DNA of 22,650 nucleotides from Spirogloea muscicola (Eukaryota > Streptophyta > Zygnematophyceae > Spirogloeales > Spirogloeaceae). The position numbers and the translations under genes are program-made. Below the pieces are notes generated by a model. It saw only the letters and a program-made list of their open reading frames with translations, searched no databases and was not told the DNA's origin. Shown piece by piece: positions 18,433-22,650 of this stretch (positions are counted from its first letter, which is position 1; every line of letters starts with the position of its first letter). The stretch lies in assembly GCA_009602725.1 (NCBI GenBank), contig WELB01000181.1:176471-199120 (forward strand), written 5' to 3'.

Positions 18433-19360
18433 CGCATTGCCGACGCCTTAAATTGCAGCCACCTGCTGGCCCTTGCGAAGCCGACAGGCGGTGTGAGACC
18501 CATTGCGATGACAGAGGTTATCATGCGACTGGTATCAAAGGCCGTGTGCAGCGAGCTGACACCCCAGCTGACCAGCCACCTATCACCCCACCAATTTGGT
18601 GCTGGCATGTCCTGCGGGGCGGTTGCCCTCGTCCACGGCATCCGCCCTGCTCTCGACGTGGACCCCTCAATGATGGTCCTTGGGCTGAATACCAGTAACG
18701 CTTTAACACAGGGGAGCGCAGGAGGAGCTGCGCGACCACTTCCCTTCCCTTATACCCTGTTTCCTCATGGCCTATGGCCGTCCAGGGCGGCTGCTGTGGC
18801 AAGCCGGAGAGTCGTGGAAGACGCTATGGTCATCTTCTGGCACACGCCACGGGGATCCCCTTAGCCCAATCCTCTTTGCCTTGGCACATTGCCGGGCTAT
18901 TCGGCGCACCCAGAGCCACAACTCAGACCTCCTCTTCCCCTCCTATGCGGATGATACACACATCATTGGACCTCTAGCTGAAGTCATGGCGGCTTACCCC
19001 TTGCTCGTTCGTGAACTGGACCTGATGGGCCTGGGGGTTTGCCCATCCAAGAGCGTGGCATGGTCCCCACGGGGTCTCCCCGCCAACCTCTAGCTCCCCC
19101 ATGGCTGTCAGGCCCCTGCCAATGGGCTGGCCATCCTCAAAGTCCCCCTCGGCACACCAGCTCACGTGGCGGTGAACTTGCGGGAACAATTTCAACTACA
19201 CCTCGCCCCCCTCCCTTCCCTTCCCCTCCTTGGGGTCACACAGCTGGCGTTGGCCATTCTCACTCGCTGCATCGGCCAACGGGCATGCTACCTCGAACGG
19301 ACAGTCGCCCCACTGGGCATGGTGGGCGAGCTTTATAACGAATTCGACAACTCCCCCCTG
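18433..19360 (+). pseudogene. Decayed reverse transcriptase of a non-LTR retrotransposon
   Basis: The RT core is recognisable in two frames. 18433-18720: LLALAKPTGGVRPIAMTEV, RLVSKAVCSEL, LSPHQFGAGMSCGAVALVHG, VLGLNTSNA. 18722 onward: EELRDHFPSLIPCFLMAYGR, HGDPLSPILFALA, then SYADDTHIIGP with YADD intact, and after an in-frame TAG (19091-19093) the thumb region ILKVPLGTPAHVAV and GVTQLALAILTRCIGQRA. Motif A should read as LDxxNAF; here it is LNTSNAL, so the catalytic Asp is Asn. Together with the frameshift near 18690-18722 and the stop, it is dead. It probably belongs to the family B copy that continues at 19430, since orientation and order fit. Confidence 0.88.
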
Positions 19361-19424
19361 CCTTGTCCATTTCTTTGGGCTGGCCTCTCCCAGCCACCAG
19401 TCAATCTGGCCGCGCTTTTCTTCT
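19361..19424 (+). repeat. Short conserved 3'-tail block (copy 2)
   Basis: 64 bp nearly identical to 15790-15855, with the GGCTGGCCTCTCCCAGCC hairpin. It lies between the end of the RT thumb and the family B linker, so it appears to interrupt one element. The nearby low-complexity CTTC-rich sequence (19420-19490) is like the ends of family A tails. Confidence 0.7.
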
Positions 19425-19429
19425 ACAGT

Positions 19430-20770
19430 CCCTGGCATCTCTTCTACATTCTTCATCTTTCCCCTCAGCTTCATCTTCCCTCCAAGCTTTTCTTCCCACT
19501 CGCATGGGCGGCCGGTCGGCTGCCGGTCGTCGGAGCAGACGGCGCAAGCAGCCTTCCTGGGCTGCTGGCACCAAACGGCCTCTCTGCTCCCCATGCGCTT
19601 CCCTTGCCTCCACGACCCTGTACGCAATGTGGAGGAAGGCTCCTATCCCCTTCCAAGCGGATCTGAGGAGCATCCGTGACTCAGCCATCGGCTCTTTTCC
19701 CTCTCTCCAATTCCTACTCAAGCCATTCTCCGCCCTCGCTCAAGCTTCTGATAGAGGGGCACAATCCAGACTGGTCACGGCAGTGGAAGACGAGCGACGC
19801 AGAAGGTTGAGAAGGCTGCCAGAGATTCACACCAATTCAAGGAGCCTGGCAAGACTAACTTCTCTAGCCACACCTGGTGCCACCGACTGGATCACCTCAC
19901 ACGCCGTCGCCAACGCCTTCAGCATCAGCTCCGAGGCCTTTCGGACGTCGCTTAAACTCTTCCTCGGCCTCCCCCCCAACTGCCTGATTGGGGTGCGCCA
20001 GTGTGAGTGCGTCTTCCGTGCAGACGGTGCTGAGCTCGCCACTCACATGCTGAGATGCCCCACTGGACCAGAAGTGGTGGGCATCCACAACCTCCTCCGC
20101 GATGCCCTGGCGGGCTTGATGCGCGACGCCGGCTACCGGTGCGGTCGTGGAAGTCAACGACATCATGCGTATCACCACGGACGCCCAGGCACGTCATCAT
20201 CGCCGCACACTTGACATTGTGGGCGTGCAACCTGGTGGAGGACCACGGGCCTTGGTCGATGTCGTTCTTACGGAGGCGTATACAGGTCCAGCATCGACAC
20301 ACATCGCTGGCCACGCAGTGGGCGGCGCTGAACAAAGAACGCTGCAGCACTACTCCGATCTACCCCAACGCGATCAGCTCCTGCCAGCGGCAGTCGACAT
20401 CTTTGTCTGTCTGGGTCCGCGCTTCCACACTCCTTCAGAATATTGCCAATATAGGCTACACACGACGCGCAGATGTGTTTCCGGCTGAGATGGGCTTGGC
20501 AGCTGCATATCAGTCGTTCTTGCAACGACGAGTTGCGGCCTGTTTGCAGCGTGCTCAGGCTACTGCTTTGCACCAGAAAGCTGGGCGAGCTCTAGTTGGT
20601 GGCAGAAGGGCTCCGTCTGTGACATCTAGTATTCAGGCATCGATTAGCGACCTTTATTATTTGACCCGTGGTTATTGAGCGGGTCAATCTGGTGTAGGTC
20701 ATGTAGGTCTTCAGATGTGCTTGCATTTGTACTTGGTCATTTGGCCTTCAATTGTTTCAAATACAAGAAA
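19430..20770 (+). mobile_element. Family B retrotransposon: linker, zinc knuckle, endonuclease, 3' end (plus)
   Basis: Plus-strand frame 19363-20214 carries LARLTSLATPGATDWITSHA, SISSEAFRTSLKLFLGLP and the knuckle CECVFRADGAELATHMLRC. A one-base insertion at about 20136 shifts the frame; it resumes with NDIMRITTDAQARHHRRTLD, IVGVQPGGGPRALVDVVLTE, HIAGHAVGGAEQRTLQHYSD and LLPAAVDIFVCLGPRFH. It shifts again near 20420-20440 to NIANIGYTRRADVFPAEM, CLQRAQATALHQKAGRALVG and YYLTRGY (stop 20676-20678). The 3' UTR runs to about 20770. The LDIV and LVDVV segments fit a restriction-like endonuclease of the PD-(D/E)xK type; this is family-level inference. From 19892 on it is the right arm of the inverted repeat. 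Confidence 0.85.
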
Positions 20771-21211
20771 CTTATCATCCCCATTAAGGATCTTTATGGC
20801 TTTTTGGGCATTTTGGAGAAGAGGGGCTTGGCCAGCCCCTCGTCTCTAAGGGCGCGCCATGCTTCTTCGCTTTGGGCGCGCGAGTTCATGCTCCAGGAGG
20901 TCGCCATCAGACTATCCCTGTCTCTTAAGTTCAACCAGGTGCGCGTAGATTTGGATGGCCCTTGCGAGCAGACAAGGCGATGGTGGTGGCGAGGGATGTG
21001 CCTTGCAAGACAAGCAAAGTGATGCTGGAGTAAATGAGTAGAAGGAGACGCAAAAAGAAGTACAAGTCTAAAGGCCCAAATTATTGCCAATCTAGGCTAC
21101 ACACGACGTGCAGATGTGTTTGCGGCTGAGATGGGCTTGCCAGCTGCACATCTGTCGTTCATGCGACGTCGAGTTTCGGCCTGTTTGCAGCATGCTCAGG
21201 CTAATGTCCTG
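20771..21211 (+). mobile_element. Right arm continuation: hairpin region plus truncated second family B fragment
   Basis: Mirror of 17030-17480. It contains the opposed hairpin AGGGGCTTGGCCAGCCCCT (about 20821-20839), GGGCGCGCCATGCTTCTTC, GTGCGCGTAGATTTGGATGG, then a second copy of the family B segment IANLGYTRRADVFAAEMG and HLSFMRRRVSACLQHAQANV, which breaks off at CAGGCTAATGTCCTG (21211). No gene function remains. Confidence 0.75.
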
Positions 21212-21284
21212 GCAGGACGACTCATTTCCGCCTTCGCTATAGCAAGTCGCTTCCGATCTGCATTTTGTTGCCAAGAGAAAGAAA

Positions 21285-22000
21285 GTGTGCGCCCATAGAG
21301 AAGAGGGGCTGGCAGAGGCCAGCCCTAAAACAATGAAAAAATCCCAAAGAGCCAAAAAAGGTGCCGAAAAGGAAAACTACACAGAGACAGGAGACGACGC
21401 AAAGGGAAGCTCAGTACCCACGAGTGAGCAGCATCAAGTCCGAGTAGCTTGCAGCTGGGAAAGAGGCACTTCGCCTAGACCCAGATGCAGCAGCCACAGC
21501 GAGGCCGGCTCGCGAGTGGACTGCGTGAGCCAGAGAGCGCTGAAACGAGACCGCCAGCCGCATGCGGAACACCTGTGCTAGCGAGCCGGCAGCGTTGAAG
21601 CCGGGCAGCTCCCCTGGCTGACCCGGCCGCCGATCAAGCGCTCAATGGGCCTACCGGGCAAGCAGCTGGAGGAGATCCAGCCAGCGGCTGCCAACAGAAA
21701 AAATGAAAGTGCCCCCGTGTACGTCAATTGCCAGTGCCGCGAATGCATCACCAGCATGGTGGTCGGCGTATTTGCGCTCCTTGCCCAGGGCCGCCACAGA
21801 GAGGTCCGATCGACCAACTGGCACAAGTCATGGAGAGTGCTGTCGTGATTTGCGCCTCGTTTGGCTGGGCCTGGCCTCTGTCTTACTTGCCTCCTTTGGA
21901 GGAGCTGATTCTCGTGGAAAGACACCCTACAGAAGAATGAGCAGTTTCCCGAAGGAGCGGGAGAGCGTGGAGACGAGGGTGAAGAAAGAGCTCCTCCAAT
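21285..22000 (-). mobile_element. Family A retrotransposon 3' part (minus)
   Basis: Read on the minus strand: frame-shifted remnants of LGKERKYADHHAGDAFAALA and IDVHGG (about 21840-21720), RWLDLLQLLAR, then PGFNAAGSLAQVFRMRLAVS (about 21600-21545), QRSLAHAVHSRAG and YSDLMLLTRGY with stop at about 21412. The 3' UTR follows with hairpin GGGCTGGCC-TCT-GCCAGCCCC (about 21304-21325) and the terminal ATGGGCGCAC. The RKYADHHAG segment is upstream sequence missing from the other family A copies. It appears to have landed in the family B fragment that breaks off at 21211. The 5' limit is uncertain. Confidence 0.78.
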
Positions 22001-22335
22001 GCAAGGCAGTGGCCGTGAGCGGCCAGCCGCAAGAAAAGAAGAAAGGCGCGCGGTGCGCTTGAATTTAAAGCGTGGCCAATTGAAGCCAATACATTGTTCA
22101 GACAAAAAAAACTACAGCGCAAAGAAATGGGGGTCCTGTCGACCCGTCCAACGACCACTGCTGGAACTGCGGGATGAGTGGGGCAGCAACAGTGGCAGGA
22201 GGGATGGCAGGGGTGGGATTGAGGGCCGGGTATGTTGATGAGTGCCTTCACGACCTGTCCGTCATCCACTCCTGGAGCCGCTAAGGGGTTAGGGCAGCAG
22301 CAGTGGCAGGAGGGATGGCGTAGGGGGTAAAAAGA
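22000..22335. other. Unassigned stretch with a direct repeat
   Basis: No gene recognised. The phrase CAGTGGCAGGAGGGATGGC occurs at about 22191-22209 and again at about 22301-22319 in similar context (GGGCAGCARCAGTGG...), about 110 bp apart. The minus frame 21883-22269 is Cys/His/Pro-rich without a known domain. It may be the more diverged upstream part of one of the flanking family A copies. Confidence 0.4.
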
Positions 22336-22650
22336 AGAAGGTGCTCACCCATTGAGAAGAGGGGCTGGCAAAGCCAACCCAAAAAGAATGGACAATGTTC
22401 AAAGCCAATGAAAGAGGTGCTGAAAATGGACTACACTACAAAGTGCAGGATGGTGCAGAGGGAGATGCAGATGGCTGCTCAGTATCCACGTGTGAGCAAC
22501 AGCAGATCAGAGTAACTCGGAGCAGGAGAAGCGGCACTTTGCCGAGACCCGGAAGCAGCAGCCATAGCACGGCCAGCCCGCGCGTGGACCGCATGAGCCA
22601 AAGAGCGCTGCAGCGAGACCGCCAGCCTCATCCGAAAGACCTGCGAGAGG
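22336..22650 (-). mobile_element. Family A retrotransposon 3' end (minus), cut by window edge
   Basis: On the minus strand the end of the window encodes VFRMRLAVSLQRSLAHAVHA, RAGRAMAAASGSRQ and YSDLLLLTRGY (stop at about 22479). A 3' UTR follows with hairpin GGTTGGC-TTT-GCCAGCC (about 22359-22378) and the terminal ATGGGTGAGC at about 22344. The frame is intact as far as visible, so this copy may be more complete beyond the window. Confidence 0.82.

Noticed and set aside
17558-20678. LINE twin-priming (5' inversion) as cause of the inverted arms
   Set aside because: Twin priming inverts only the 5' segment of one insertion; here both arms contain the full 3' end and shared 3' flank.
14959-22650. 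LTR retrotransposon or virus-like element
   Set aside because: No long terminal repeats, integrase, protease or capsid-like segments were seen; the RT order and the C-terminal knuckle plus endonuclease fit a non-LTR element.
1-22650. CRISPR array, bacterial operons, tRNA or rRNA genes
   Set aside because: No regularly spaced repeats, no ribosome-binding-site-led gene strings, and no tRNA or rRNA sequence recognised; genes are clearly spliced.

Overview
The window is nuclear eukaryotic DNA, most likely from a green alga (Viridiplantae). The genes are split into many small exons (10 exons in 3.4 kb for one gene) joined at recognisable splice sites. The proteins resemble plant families: PI synthase, MRS2, chloroplast CBSX and plant-type myotubularin. 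Plant-type telo-box sequence is present, and TGTAA poly(A)-like signals lie after several genes. The lineage call is an inference; no rRNA or organelle marker is present. All gene models below were spliced by eye, using reading frame, GT/GC-AG sites and family conservation.

Layout. 1-1.8 kb: a purine-only tract, one unrecognised plus-strand exon, and the 3' flank of the first gene. 1.79-5.25 kb (minus): a complete CDP-diacylglycerol-inositol 3-phosphatidyltransferase (PI synthase), 10 exons, 223 aa, with an intact CDP-alcohol phosphotransferase motif. 5.25-5.5 kb: a short divergent spacer with telomere-like motifs on both sides of a (CCG)n microsatellite. 5.65-8.52 kb (plus): an MRS2/CorA Mg2+ transporter whose GMN signature is assembled across a splice junction; two of its introns appear to be GC-AG. 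8.5-10.5 kb: largely featureless convergent intergenic DNA. 10.48-13.4 kb (minus): a CBSX-like tandem CBS-domain protein. 13.5-14.16 kb: a GC-rich divergent spacer. 14.16-14.77 kb (plus): the first two exons of a plant-type myotubularin (GRAM domain), which does not continue in the window.

14.96-22.65 kb is a graveyard of non-LTR (LINE-like) retrotransposon pieces with restriction-like-endonuclease-type C-termini. At least two families are interleaved: A (ends in LLSRGY/LLTRGY) and B (ends in YVLTRGY). They lie in both orientations, are nested, and are mostly 3' ends. One reverse transcriptase remnant keeps YADD but has lost the motif-A aspartate and the reading frame. Two B copies form a 1.3-kb inverted repeat around this RT, and a smaller diverged inverted pair lies beside it.

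The host genes form two divergent head-to-head pairs (PI synthase/MRS2 and CBSX/myotubularin), with MRS2 and CBSX convergent. PI synthase and myotubularin belong to opposite ends of phosphoinositide metabolism, but nothing in the sequence links their regulation. Single Ns at 5471 and 14958 mark places where the assembly may be unreliable; the second sits exactly where the retrotransposon cluster begins.
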